Shown piece by piece: positions 33,793 through 42,688 of a stretch of 64,000 nucleotides of DNA; the stretch's first letter is position 1, and every line of letters starts with the position of its first letter. This stretch comes from Streptomyces liangshanensis. Its GTDB lineage: Bacteria; Actinomycetota; Actinomycetes; Streptomycetales; Streptomycetaceae. The notes under the pieces are model-generated. The model was not told the origin of the DNA. It ran no database searches and worked only from the letters and a program-made list of their open reading frames with translations. A program made the translations under genes and the position numbers. The DNA is taken from the NCBI RefSeq assembly GCF_011694815.1, contig NZ_CP050177.1, positions 6,138,501-6,202,500 of the forward strand, given 5' to 3'.

Positions 33793-33820
33793 GCGGGCCG
33801 CCCCCGGAGGGACGGCCCGC
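33793..33820. terminator. Convergent hairpin
   Basis: GCGGGCCG (33793-33800) pairs with CGGCCCGC (33813-33820) between the dehydrogenase and the convergent protease gene. Confidence 0.7.
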
Positions 33821-33887
33821 GCCGTGAAATGCCGTGCTCACGCGTGCCGGTGACGGGATGTCAGGACCGGCGGCGGTGGGAACGCGA

Positions 33888-35426
33888 TCAGTGCCGGAAG
33901 CCGCTCACCGCGTCCAGCGCGTCGGCGATGCCCGCGCCGTAGAAGCTGTTGTACCGCTTGCTCCCGCTGCACACCGCGTCGACCTTGCCGTCGCTGTTGT
34001 AGTCGTACACCGCCGGGCAGGCCGTGTCGTCGGCCTGGGCCGTCAGCAGCGCCTTGATCACCGCGAGGGAGGCGTGCGGGTACGTCGACTTCAGCAGCGC
34101 CGCGACACCCGCGACGTGCGGGGAGGCCATCGACGTACCGGACATGTAGCCCCACGAACCGCCCGGCAGCGGGCCCAGGATGGAGCCGCTGGTGGCCGGC
34201 GCGTCCGGGACCTGGTAGCGGTCGCCGCCCGGCGCCGCGATGTCGATGATGCCCAGGCCGTAGTTCGAGAACGACGACTTGCCCGACTTGGCGCCGGTGG
34301 CCGCGACGGTCACGACACCCGGGAGCTGGGTCGGTATGTCCAGGCACTCGGACGGGTCGATCACCCGGTCACCGGGGATGGTGTCGTTCGGGCTGGTCGG
34401 GTCGGTGATGGAGTCGGCCGCGAGGTCGTACGCCTCGTTGCCGGCCGCCGCCACGTTGACCGTGCCCTTGCTCTCCGCGTACTTCGAGGCCCGGGTGACG
34501 GCTTCGACGAGCGCCTTCTGGTCCGGGTCGTTCTTGCAGTTGAAGTACCACGGGTCGGTGTAGTAGCTGTTGTTGGTCACGTCGACACCGTGGTCGGCGG
34601 CCCAGACGAAGCCGCAGACGACCGCCTCGGTGTAGAAGAACCCGGCCGGCGTGGAGACCTTGATGCCGGCGACCTTCACGCCCGGGGCGACCCCGGTGAC
34701 GCCGATGCCGTTCTTGGCGGCGGCTATCTCACCCGCGACGTGCGTGCCGTGCGGGCTCTCCCCGGCGTTCGGACGCCAGGCGCCGTCCGTCGTGTCGGGC
34801 TTGCCCGTCACGCAGTTGACCGACGCGGCGCGGTCGAAGTTCGGGGCGATGTCGGGGTGCGTGTCGTCGACGCCCGTGTCGATGACGGCGACGGTCACCT
34901 TCCGGCTGCCGAGGGTCTTCTCGTGGGCCTTGTCCGCCTTGATGGCGCGCAGGTCCCACTGCAACGGCTCCAGCGGGTCCTGTGCGGCGGACTTGTCCGC
35001 GGTCGCCTCGGCGAGCTCGGCGGCGGTGAGCGCGCGGGGCGCGCCCTCGTCCGTGGTGGACTGCGCCGGCAGCGGCGCGGTGCGGGTGGCACCGGCCGAG
35101 TCGACGCCCCTGACCTTGCGCAGGGACTTCGCGAAGTCCGGGTTCTGCGAGGACGCGACGATGACGCCTATGCGGTCGTAGGTGGTCACCACCGTGCCGC
35201 CGGCCTTGCCGACGGCCTTCTCCACCGACTTCAGCGTGGAGCGCCCGCCGTGCGTGTTGACGACGTACGAGAGCTTGGGGCCGTCCGTGACGACCGGCGC
35301 CGAGACGGCCGGTGCCGCCGGAGCGGCGACCGCCGAGGCGCCGGGCAGGAAGCCGAGCGAGGCGGTGAGCGCCAGACCAGCGGGCAGCGCGAGTACGCGT
35401 CTGCGTCTGGATCCCAGATGAGCCAT
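33888..35426 (-). CDS. Secreted subtilisin-like serine protease (S8)
   Basis: A 512-residue preproprotein. The signal peptide is RRRRVLALPAGLALTASLGF with AxA-type cleavage near ASAVAAPA. An inhibitor-I9-like propeptide follows, then the S8 catalytic domain: Asp183 in VAVIDTGVDD, His226 in HGTHVAG and Ser432 in GTSMASPHVAG. Several Cys pairs (205, 271, 297, 361 and two near the C-terminus) suggest disulfides. GGAGAA precedes ATG 35426. Confidence 0.95.
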   Translation of the reverse strand: MAHLGSRRRRVLALPAGLALTASLGFLPGASAVAAPAAPAVSAPVVTDGPKLSYVVNTHGGRSTLKSVEKAVGKAGGTVVTTYDRIGVIVASSQNPDFAKSLRKVRGVDSAGATRTAPLPAQSTTDEGAPRALTAAELAEATADKSAAQDPLEPLQWDLRAIKADKAHEKTLGSRKVTVAVIDTGVDDTHPDIAPNFDRAASVNCVTGKPDTTDGAWRPNAGESPHGTHVAGEIAAAKNGIGVTGVAPGVKVAGIKVSTPAGFFYTEAVVCGFVWAADHGVDVTNNSYYTDPWYFNCKNDPDQKALVEAVTRASKYAESKGTVNVAAAGNEAYDLAADSITDPTSPNDTIPGDRVIDPSECLDIPTQLPGVVTVAATGAKSGKSSFSNYGLGIIDIAAPGGDRYQVPDAPATSGSILGPLPGGSWGYMSGTSMASPHVAGVAALLKSTYPHASLAVIKALLTAQADDTACPAVYDYNSDGKVDAVCSGSKRYNSFYGAGIADALDAVSGFRH

Positions 35427-35690
35427 GGGTTCTCCACATCATCCGTGAGAGCCGCCCACGCGCATGACGCGCGTGGACAGGTGCATGATCAGCGAAAACT
35501 ACCGTCGACCACCCCCGCGTATCAATGACTTGAGACGCCGCCGACGGGACGTCAAGAAGAAAAACCGCCGCGTTGAACCGCTTCGCCACGCCTTCCGTGC
35601 CGTTGTCAGAGGGACCAGCAACATCACACGCCCAACCGTGCGAGGTCCCTCATGCCAGTCCCCACAGTGCCCCCGTCACGAGGAGATTCC

Positions 35691-36083
35691 GTGGCTTCCG
35701 ACGCACCACCGCCCCCGGGCGGAACGGACACCAGCCCCGCTCGCCCCACCCCCGACCTGCCCGCGCAACAGCCCACCACCGCCCAGTACGCCGACGTGCA
35801 GGACAGCACGGAGTTCGGCGAACTGCGGCGCACCTACCGCTCGTTCGCGTTCCCGCTGACCGTCGCCTTCATCGCCTGGTACCTGCTGTACGTCCTGCTG
35901 TCCAACTACGCGGGCGGCTTCATGGGCACCAAGCTCTTCGGCAACATCAACGTCGCGCTCGTCCTCGGCCTCGCCCAGTTCCTGACGACGTTCCTCATCG
36001 CCTGGTTCTACGCGCGGTACGCCTCGCGGAAGCTCGACCCCAAGGCCGACGTCATCAAGTCCCGTATGGAGGCGGACGCATGA
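35691..36083 (+). CDS. DUF485 family membrane protein, symporter partner
   Basis: A 130-residue protein with a Pro-rich N-terminus and the DUF485 core: FGELRRTYRSFAFPLTVAFIAWYLLYVLL, then a second helix ending FLIAWFYARYASRKLDP. DUF485 proteins accompany acetate/solute symporters. GTG 35691 was chosen over ATG 35652 because GAGGAG lies 6 bases before it. Confidence 0.88.
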   Translation: MASDAPPPPGGTDTSPARPTPDLPAQQPTTAQYADVQDSTEFGELRRTYRSFAFPLTVAFIAWYLLYVLLSNYAGGFMGTKLFGNINVALVLGLAQFLTTFLIAWFYARYASRKLDPKADVIKSRMEADA

Positions 36084-37711
36084 GCCAGCCACTCCCGCTC
36101 CACCTCGCCGCCACCTCGGACGCGAGCGAGCACCGGCCGCTGATCATCACCCTCTTCGCGCTGTTCGTCGTCGCGACCCTGGTGATCACCGTCTGGGCCG
36201 GCCGCCAGACCAAGAGCGCCTCCGACTTCTACGCGGGCGGGCGCCAGTTCACCGGATTCCAGAACGGACTCGCGGTGTCCGGCGACTACATGTCCGCCGC
36301 GTCCTTCCTCGGCATCGCCGGCGCCATCGCCCTCTTCGGCTACGACGGCTTCCTCTACTCGATCGGCTTCCTGGTCGCCTGGCTCGTCGCGCTGCTCCTC
36401 GTCGCCGAGCCGCTGCGCAACTCCGGCCGCTACACGATGGGCGACGTCCTCGCGTACCGCATGCGCCAGCGCCCGGTCCGTACCGCCGCCGGTGTCTCGA
36501 CCATCGTCGTCTCGATCTTCTACCTGCTCGCGCAGATGGCCGGCGCGGGTGTGCTCGTCTCCCTGCTGCTCGGCATCACCAGCGACGCCGGCAAGATCGC
36601 CATCGTCGCGCTGGTCGGCCTGCTGATGATCGTGTACGTCACCATCGGCGGGATGAAGGGCACCACCTGGGTCCAGATGGTCAAGGCGGTCCTGCTGATC
36701 GCGGGCACCATCCTGATCACCTTCCTGATCCTGCTGAAGTTCCACTTCAACGTCTCCGACCTGCTGGGCACGGCCGCCTCCAACAGCGGCAAGGGCTCCG
36801 CCTTCCTGGAGCCGGGGCTCAAGTACGGCGCCACGGAGATCTCCAAGCTGGACTTCATCTCCCTGGGCATCGCGCTGGTGCTCGGCACCGCGGGCCTGCC
36901 GCACATCCTGATCCGCTTCTACACCGTGCCCACCGCCAAGGCCGCCCGGAAGTCGGTGATCTGGGCGATCGGCATCATCGGCTCCTTCTACCTGATGACC
37001 ATCGTCCTCGGCTTCGGCGCCGCGGCCCTGCTCAAGCCCGGCGACATCATCGCCTCCAACAAGGCGGGCAACACGGCGGCCCCGCTCGCCGCCCTGGAGA
37101 TCGGCGGCGGAGCCGGCTCGACCGGCGGCGCCATCCTGCTCGCCGTGATCTCCGCCGTGGCCTTCGCCACCATCCTCGCGGTGGTCGCCGGCCTCACCCT
37201 GGCGTCCTCGTCGTCGTTCGCGCACGACATCTACGCCAACGTGATCCGCCGCGGCCAGGCGACCGAGAAGGAGGAGGTACGGGCCGCCCGCTGGGCGACC
37301 GTCGCCATCGGCGTCGTCTCCATCGCGCTGGGCGCCCTCGCCCGCGACCTGAACGTGGCCGGGCTGGTCGCGCTCGCGTTCGCGGTGGCCGCCTCCGCCA
37401 ACCTGCCGACGCTCCTCTACAGCCTCTTCTGGAAGCGGTTCACCACCGCGGGAGCGCTGTGGTCGATCTACGGCGGCCTGGCCTCGTCCGTCCTGCTGGT
37501 GCTGTTCTCGCCGGTCGTCTCGGGCAAGCCCACCTCGATGTTCCCCGGCGTCGACTTCCACTTCTTCCCGCTGGAGAACCCCGGCCTGATCTCCATCCCG
37601 CTGGGCTTCCTGCTCGGCTGGGTGGGCACGCTCGTCTCCAAGGAGGAGCCGGACACCGGCAAGTACGCGGAGCTGGAGGTCAAGTCCCTGACGGGCACCG
37701 GGGCGCACTGA
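36080..37711 (+). CDS. actP: Cation/acetate symporter (SSS family, ActP-like)
   Basis: A 543-residue sodium:solute symporter with about 13 helices. Marks are TKSASDFYAGGRQFTGFQNGLAVSGDYMSAASFLG and YTMGDVLAYR, GLPHILIRFYTVPTAKAARKS and SSFAHDIYANVIRRGQA, as in ActP acetate/short-chain-acid carriers. ATG 36080 overlaps the DUF485 stop by 4 bases; the pair forms an operon closed by the hairpin at 37758-37793. Confidence 0.93.
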   Translation: MSQPLPLHLAATSDASEHRPLIITLFALFVVATLVITVWAGRQTKSASDFYAGGRQFTGFQNGLAVSGDYMSAASFLGIAGAIALFGYDGFLYSIGFLVAWLVALLLVAEPLRNSGRYTMGDVLAYRMRQRPVRTAAGVSTIVVSIFYLLAQMAGAGVLVSLLLGITSDAGKIAIVALVGLLMIVYVTIGGMKGTTWVQMVKAVLLIAGTILITFLILLKFHFNVSDLLGTAASNSGKGSAFLEPGLKYGATEISKLDFISLGIALVLGTAGLPHILIRFYTVPTAKAARKSVIWAIGIIGSFYLMTIVLGFGAAALLKPGDIIASNKAGNTAAPLAALEIGGGAGSTGGAILLAVISAVAFATILAVVAGLTLASSSSFAHDIYANVIRRGQATEKEEVRAARWATVAIGVVSIALGALARDLNVAGLVALAFAVAASANLPTLLYSLFWKRFTTAGALWSIYGGLASSVLLVLFSPVVSGKPTSMFPGVDFHFFPLENPGLISIPLGFLLGWVGTLVSKEEPDTGKYAELEVKSLTGTGAH

Positions 37712-37757
37712 TCCCCCCGCCCGTCCGGACACCCCCCACCGGGTGAGCGAGCCTCTC

Positions 37758-37793
37758 CGCGGCCGCGTCGCAGCACTCCGCGACGCGGCCGCG
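37758..37793 (+). terminator. 14-bp perfect hairpin after the symporter
   Basis: CGCGGCCGCGTCGC (37758-37771) pairs exactly with GCGACGCGGCCGCG (37780-37793). Confidence 0.88.
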
Positions 37794-37924
37794 GCGCGTC
37801 CCGCGCCCCACCGGCACCTGCCGTTGTCGGTGGTCTGACGTAGGCTCGAACCTGACGGATTGCATACACGGTTCGCGACGGAACGGGACGGCCGCATCGC
37901 GGTCATGAGGGAAGGGGGCCCCAC

Positions 37925-38914
37925 GTGCTCATCGACACCTACGGCCGCATCGCCACCGACCTGCGCGTATCACTGACGGACAAGTGCAATCTCCGGTGCA
38001 CGTACTGCATGCCGGAAGAGGGCCTCCAGTGGCTCGGCAAGTCCGAGCTGCTCAGCGACGACGAGATCGTCCGCCTCATCCGTATCGCCGTGACCGACCT
38101 CGGGATCACCGAGATCAGGTTCACCGGCGGCGAGCCGCTCCTCAGGCCCGGCCTCGTCGGCATCGTCGAGCGCTGCGCCGCGCTGGAGCCCCGCCCCCGC
38201 ATGTCCGTGACCACCAACGGCATCGGCCTCAAGCGCACCGCCGCCGCCCTCCGGGCCGCCGGCCTCGACCGGGTCAACGTGTCGCTGGACACCCTGCGCC
38301 CCGACGTCTTCAAGACCCTCACCCGCCGCGACCGGCACCAGGACGTCCTGGACGGCCTGCGCGCGGCCCACGAGGCGGGGCTGACCCCCGTCAAGATCAA
38401 CACGGTCCTGATGCCGGGCCTCAACGACGACGAGGCCCCCGACCTGCTCGCCTGGGCCGTCGCGCACGACTACGAGCTGCGCTTCATCGAGCAGATGCCC
38501 CTCGACGCCCAGCACGGCTGGAAGCGCGACGGGATGATAACGGCCGGTGACATCCTCACCTCGCTCCGTACGCACTTCACCCTCACCGAGGAGCCCGGTA
38601 CCGCGCGCGGCTCCGCCCCCGCCGAGCGCTGGACCGTCGACGGCGGCCCGCACCGCGTCGGGGTCATCGCCTCCGTCACCCGCCCGTTCTGCCACGCCTG
38701 CGACCGCACCCGGCTCACCGCCGACGGACAGGTGCGCAACTGCCTCTTCGCCCAGGAGGAGACGGACCTGCGCGGGGCGCTGCGCTCCGAGGCGCCGGAC
38801 GAGGAGATCGCCGCGCTCTGGAAGCGCGCCATGTGGGGCAAGAAGGCCGGCTCCGGCCTCGACGACCCGTCCTTCCTCCAGCCCGACCGGCCGATGTCAG
38901 CGATCGGCGGCTGA
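37925..38914 (+). CDS. moaA: GTP 3',8-cyclase, molybdenum cofactor biosynthesis
   Basis: A 329-residue radical SAM enzyme that with MoaC makes cyclic pyranopterin monophosphate. The N-terminal cluster is CNLRCTYC (Cys21, 25, 28), GGEPLLRPG binds SAM, and the C-terminal cluster is in FCHACDRTRLTADGQVRNC. It ends in the functional Gly-Gly. GTG 37925 follows GAAGGGGG. Other moa genes are not adjacent. Confidence 0.96.
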   Translation: MLIDTYGRIATDLRVSLTDKCNLRCTYCMPEEGLQWLGKSELLSDDEIVRLIRIAVTDLGITEIRFTGGEPLLRPGLVGIVERCAALEPRPRMSVTTNGIGLKRTAAALRAAGLDRVNVSLDTLRPDVFKTLTRRDRHQDVLDGLRAAHEAGLTPVKINTVLMPGLNDDEAPDLLAWAVAHDYELRFIEQMPLDAQHGWKRDGMITAGDILTSLRTHFTLTEEPGTARGSAPAERWTVDGGPHRVGVIASVTRPFCHACDRTRLTADGQVRNCLFAQEETDLRGALRSEAPDEEIAALWKRAMWGKKAGSGLDDPSFLQPDRPMSAIGG

Positions 38915-39166
38915 GTCCCGCTCCCACTCCTCCAGTGTCACCACGTCCTTGAGGAACCCACGCACACCGAGGAACGAGGACAGATGCTCGCGGTGCTCGT
39001 CGCAGGCCAGCCAGGTCTTCCGGCGCTCCGGAGTGTGCAGCTTGGGGTTGTTCCAGGCGAGGACCCACACGGCGGGGGTACGGCACGCCTTGGCGGAGCA
39101 CACCGGCGCGGGATCCGCGGCGGGAGTGGTACGGGGCGGGGCATCGGGAGCGTCGGGGGAGTTCAC
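38897..39166 (-). CDS. Small Cys/His protein, conserved hypothetical
   Basis: An 89-residue protein with a Pro/Ala-rich N-terminus and a compact domain carrying VCSAKACRTPAVWVLAWNNPKLH and WLACDEHREHLSSFL. The Cys/Cys and Cys/His pairs suggest a zinc ribbon. It overlaps the moaA 3' end by 18 bases tail to tail. Function unknown. Confidence 0.75.
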   Translation of the reverse strand: MNSPDAPDAPPRTTPAADPAPVCSAKACRTPAVWVLAWNNPKLHTPERRKTWLACDEHREHLSSFLGVRGFLKDVVTLEEWERDSAADR

Positions 39167-39230
39167 CCGTCCACCCTAGGCGCTGTTGTCACACTGCCCC
39201 AGGGACAGGTCCGGCAGCCCGAAAAGGCGA

Positions 39231-39262
39231 CGCCGAGCAGCCACGGGGGGAGCTGCCCGGCG
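39231..39262. terminator. Hairpin between DUF3099 and the Cys/His protein genes
   Basis: CGCCGAGCAGC (39231-39241) pairs with GCTGCCCGGCG (39252-39262), with one mismatch. It lies downstream of the DUF3099 gene and upstream of the small Cys/His gene; either terminator or leader structure. The surrounding 261 bases hold no gene I can support. Confidence 0.45.
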
Positions 39263-39427
39263 TCGGTCCGTCGCTCCGACGGGGGATGCGGAGCGCCTAC
39301 GAAGTATGTCACGGGCAACGGGGTGCGGTGCACCGGAACTTCACGATTGATCTGAGCTTTTCTTGAGCTTTGCGCTCCGCTTCCCGCCCCCGGAGCGACC
39401 CGTTACCCGCGGGTTCTACCGGCGGGT

Positions 39428-39769
39428 CTACTCACCGGTCGGGCGCGCGGATTCCGTCGCCACCGGCGCCGCGGAGGGCGCGATCGCCGGCCGTACCGGA
39501 GCCGGGACGAAGGTCGACGGAAGCGAAGGAGCGTTCTCCCGGCCCGCGTTGGCGATCACCACGGCCACGTACGGCAACAGCGCCCCGAGGACCAGTGTGA
39601 CGATGGCCACCGGCCGTTCCACGTTCCACAGCACGACGGTCAGGATCACCGACAGTGTTCTCACGGACATCGAGATGATGTAACGCCGCTGCCTGCCGCG
39701 TACGTCCTCGGCGAGGCCCTGCCGGGCCCCGGTGATCCGGAAGACCTCGGTGCTGCTCCGCTTCCGCAT
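39428..39769 (-). CDS. DUF3099 family membrane protein
   Basis: A 113-residue protein matching actinobacterial DUF3099: VFRITGARQGLAEDVRGRQRRYIISM, then two membrane helices (about 35-52 and 58-76), then a disordered Pro/Ala tail. ATG 39769 was taken; GTG 39772 directly precedes it. Function unknown. Confidence 0.82.
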   Translation of the reverse strand: MRKRSSTEVFRITGARQGLAEDVRGRQRRYIISMSVRTLSVILTVVLWNVERPVAIVTLVLGALLPYVAVVIANAGRENAPSLPSTFVPAPVRPAIAPSAAPVATESARPTGE

Positions 39770-39853
39770 CACACTTCACCACCCGATTCCCACGCCGGTC
39801 CCTACCCCGGACCGGACCGCAACCACGGTACGCCGGGCCGCCCCCACGCACGA

Positions 39854-39892
39854 GGGCGGGGCACCGGCCATCCTGGCCGATGTGCCCCGCCC
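39854..39892 (-). terminator. Hairpin downstream of tyrS
   Basis: GGGCGGGGCAC (39854-39864) pairs with GTGCCCCGCCC (39882-39892), and an inner GGCC/GGCC pairing closes the loop. It separates tyrS from the DUF3099 gene. Confidence 0.85.
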
Positions 39893-39932
39893 CGTGACGC
39901 AGGTGCCCGCGCGTGTCAGGCGCCCTCGTGGG

Positions 39933-41201
39933 TCAGCCGGCCGTGATCTCGATCGCGGCCAGGTTCTTCTTGCCCCGGCGCAGTACCAGCCAGCGGCCGT
40001 GCAGCAGGTCGCCCGCCGCGGGCACGCTCTCCGCGTCCGTGACCTTGACGTTGTTCACGTACGCCCCGCCCTCGTTGACCGTGCGGCGCGCCGCCGACCT
40101 GCTCGGCGCGAGGCCCGCCTCGGTGAACAGGTCGACCACCGAGGCCGGTTCGGAGAAGCGCGCGTGCGGCACCTCGGAGAGCGCGGCGCTCAGCGTCGCC
40201 TCGTCGAGGTCCGTCAGCTCACCCTGGCCGAAGAGCGCCCGGGACGCGGCGACGACCGCCGCGCACTGGCCGGCGCCGTGCACCAGGGTCGTCAGCTCCT
40301 CCGCCAGCGCCCGCTGCGCGGCCCGCGCCTGCGGCCGTTCCGCGGTGGCAAGCTCCAGCTCCTCCAGCTCCGCGCGGTCCTTGAAGCTGAGGATCCGGCT
40401 GTACGTGGAGATGTCACGGTCGTCCACGTTCAGCCAGAACTGGTAGAAGGCGTACGGCGTGGTCATCTCGGGGTCCAGCCAGACGGCCCCGCCCTCGGTC
40501 TTGCCGAACTTGGTCCCGTCCGCCTTGGTCATCAGGGGCGTGGCCAGCGCGTGCACGGTGGCACCCGGCTCCAGGCGGTGGATCAGGTCCAGGCCGGCGG
40601 TGAGGTTGCCCCACTGGTCGCTGCCGCCCTGCTGGAGGACACAGCCGTAGCGCCGGTACAGCTCCAGGAAGTCCATGGACTGGAGCAACTGGTAGCTGAA
40701 CTCGGTGTAGCTGATGCCCTCGTCGGACTCCAGCCGCCGGGCGATGGACTCCTTGGCGAGCATCCGGTTGACCCGGAAGTGCTTGCCGATGTCCCGCAGG
40801 AACTCGATCGCGGACAGGCCCGCGGTCCAGTCCAGGTTGTTGACCATCGTGGCCGCGTTCGGCCCCTCGAAGGACAGGAACGGCTCGATCTGCGACCGCA
40901 GCCGCCCCACCCAGCCCGCGACCGTCTCCGGGTCGTTCAGCGTCCGCTCGGCCGTGGGCCGCGGGTCGCCGATCTGGCCGGTGGCCCCGCCCACCAGCGC
41001 CAGCGGCCGGTGACCGGCCCGCTGGAGCCGGCGCACGGTGAGCACCTGCACGAGGTGGCCGACGTGCAGGCTGGCGGCGGTGGGGTCGAAGCCGCAATAG
41101 AACGTGACGGGACCGTCCGCGAGCGCCTTGCGCAAGGCGTCCTCATCGGTGGACTGGGCGAACAGCCCGCGCCACTGGAGCTCGTCGACGATGTCCGTCA
41201 C
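39933..41201 (-). CDS. tyrS: Tyrosyl-tRNA synthetase
   Basis: A 422-residue class I synthetase of the TyrRS type. The HIGH motif is HVGH (46-49), GGSDQWGN binds tyrosine, KFGKT stands for KMSKS, and the C-terminal S4 RNA-binding domain is [21 protein letters not shown]. No T-box is seen in the 60 bases before it. It is the only copy in the window and probably essential. Confidence 0.97.
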   Translation of the reverse strand: MTDIVDELQWRGLFAQSTDEDALRKALADGPVTFYCGFDPTAASLHVGHLVQVLTVRRLQRAGHRPLALVGGATGQIGDPRPTAERTLNDPETVAGWVGRLRSQIEPFLSFEGPNAATMVNNLDWTAGLSAIEFLRDIGKHFRVNRMLAKESIARRLESDEGISYTEFSYQLLQSMDFLELYRRYGCVLQQGGSDQWGNLTAGLDLIHRLEPGATVHALATPLMTKADGTKFGKTEGGAVWLDPEMTTPYAFYQFWLNVDDRDISTYSRILSFKDRAELEELELATAERPQARAAQRALAEELTTLVHGAGQCAAVVAASRALFGQGELTDLDEATLSAALSEVPHARFSEPASVVDLFTEAGLAPSRSAARRTVNEGGAYVNNVKVTDAESVPAAGDLLHGRWLVLRRGKKNLAAIEITAG

Positions 41202-41260
41202 GGTCTCGTGTCTCCTCGAACAGATGATGTGTGGATCCGGCAGCGATCAGTCTAGAGCGG

Positions 41261-42688
41261 TCACACCCCGCGGCTGACCGAGCTCATGTTGAAATCGGGG
41301 ATGCGCAGGGCGGGCATCGCGGCCCGGGTGAACCAGTCGCCCCACTCGCGCGGCAGCGTCTTCTCCGTGATCCCGGCCTCGGAGGCCCGCGACAGCAGGT
41401 CGACCGGCGACTCGTTGAACCGGAAGTTGTTCACCTCGCCGACGACCTCGCCCTTCTCCACGAGATACACCCCGTCCCTGGTCAGACCGGTGAGCAGCAG
41501 CGTCGCCGGGTCGACCTCCCGGATGTACCAGAGGCACGTCAGGAGCAGGCCGGGACCGTCGTGCCCGGTCGCCGCGACCATCTCCTCCAGCGTCCGCTCG
41601 CCCCCGCCGTCCAGGACCAGGTTGCCGATGGAGGGCGCCACGGGCAGGCCGGTCAGCTCCGCGCTGTGCCGGGTGGTCAGCAGGTGCTCCAGCTTCCCGT
41701 CCCGTACCCAGTCCGTCGCCGCCAGCGGCAGGCCGTTGTCGAAGACGGACGCGTCGTCGCCCGAGGAGTGCGCGATCACGAACGGCGCGCATTCGAGGCC
41801 CGGCTCGCCGGGCGCGCTGCGCAGCGTCAGCGGCAGCTCGGAGAGCGTCTCGCCGACGCGGGTGCCGCCGCCGGGGCGGGAGAAGACGGTACGGCCCTCC
41901 GCGGCGTCGCGGGCCGCCGAGGACCACAGCTGGTAGATCAGCAGGTCGGCCACGGCGCTGGGCGGCAGCAGCGTCTCGTACCGCCCGGCGGGCAGGTCGA
42001 TCTTCCGCTCGGCCCAGCCCAGGCGCCGGGCCAGCTCCGCGTCGAGGACCCCCGGGTCGACGTCCTTGAAGTCACGCGTGGCCCGGCCCGCCCACGCGGA
42101 GCGGGTCCGGTCGGGGGACTTGGCGTTCAGCTCCAGCGTGCCGCTCGGCTGGTCGTGGCGCAGCCGCACGCCCGTCGAGGTGCCGAGGTACGTCGACGTC
42201 AGCTCGTGGTTCGCGAAGCCGTACAGCTCCCGGCCGCCGGCCCGGGCGCGGGCGAAGGCCTCGCCGAGCGCCGGGGCGAAGTCCGTGAAGACGGCGGAGG
42301 TCGTCTCGCCCGGCGCGTCCGTGAAGTCCCCGGACACCGGACCGCCCGCCACCAGCGCGCGGGCGTCCTCGGCGGGACCGGCGCCCCGGGCGGCCGCCTC
42401 GGCGGCCCGTACCAGCGGCTCCAGGTCGTCGTTGGTGACCGCGGACCGGGACACCACGCCGGAGGCGGTGCCCTGGGCGCCGTCGACCGTCGCGATGACG
42501 GTGAGGGTACGGCCCCGGGTGACCCCGTTGGTGGTGAGCGCGTTGCCCGCCCAGCGGAGGTTCGCCGACGACTGCTCGTCGGCGATGACCACACACCCGT
42601 CGGCGGTGGACAGTGCGAGCGCGCGCTCGACGATCTCGTGCGGCCTGGCCGTACGGCCCGTGGTGGTCCCGCTCTTCGCGCCGCTCAT
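41261..42688 (-). CDS. tldE: TldE/PmbA-type metalloprotease subunit
   Basis: A 475-residue TldD/PmbA-family protein without the HExxxH zinc motif, which marks the TldE half of the TldD-TldE complex. Visible family segments are GNLVLDGGGERTLEEMV, VNNFRFNESPVDLL and the C-terminal LRIPDFNMSSVSRGV. ATG 42688 overlaps the tldD stop by 4 bases. The pair degrades or trims unfolded peptides and matures peptide natural products in enterobacteria. Confidence 0.9.
   Translation of the reverse strand: MSGAKSGTTTGRTARPHEIVERALALSTADGCVVIADEQSSANLRWAGNALTTNGVTRGRTLTVIATVDGAQGTASGVVSRSAVTNDDLEPLVRAAEAAARGAGPAEDARALVAGGPVSGDFTDAPGETTSAVFTDFAPALGEAFARARAGGRELYGFANHELTSTYLGTSTGVRLRHDQPSGTLELNAKSPDRTRSAWAGRATRDFKDVDPGVLDAELARRLGWAERKIDLPAGRYETLLPPSAVADLLIYQLWSSAARDAAEGRTVFSRPGGGTRVGETLSELPLTLRSAPGEPGLECAPFVIAHSSGDDASVFDNGLPLAATDWVRDGKLEHLLTTRHSAELTGLPVAPSIGNLVLDGGGERTLEEMVAATGHDGPGLLLTCLWYIREVDPATLLLTGLTRDGVYLVEKGEVVGEVNNFRFNESPVDLLSRASEAGITEKTLPREWGDWFTRAAMPALRIPDFNMSSVSRGV

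Noticed and set aside
35464..35859. Small frames upstream of the DUF485 gene
   Set aside because: Arginine/proline-rich with no ribosome site, overlapping the DUF485 gene in another frame; shadow frames.
41202..41260. T-box leader for tyrS
   Set aside because: Only 59 bases separate tldE and tyrS, too short for a T-box, and no T-box motif is visible.
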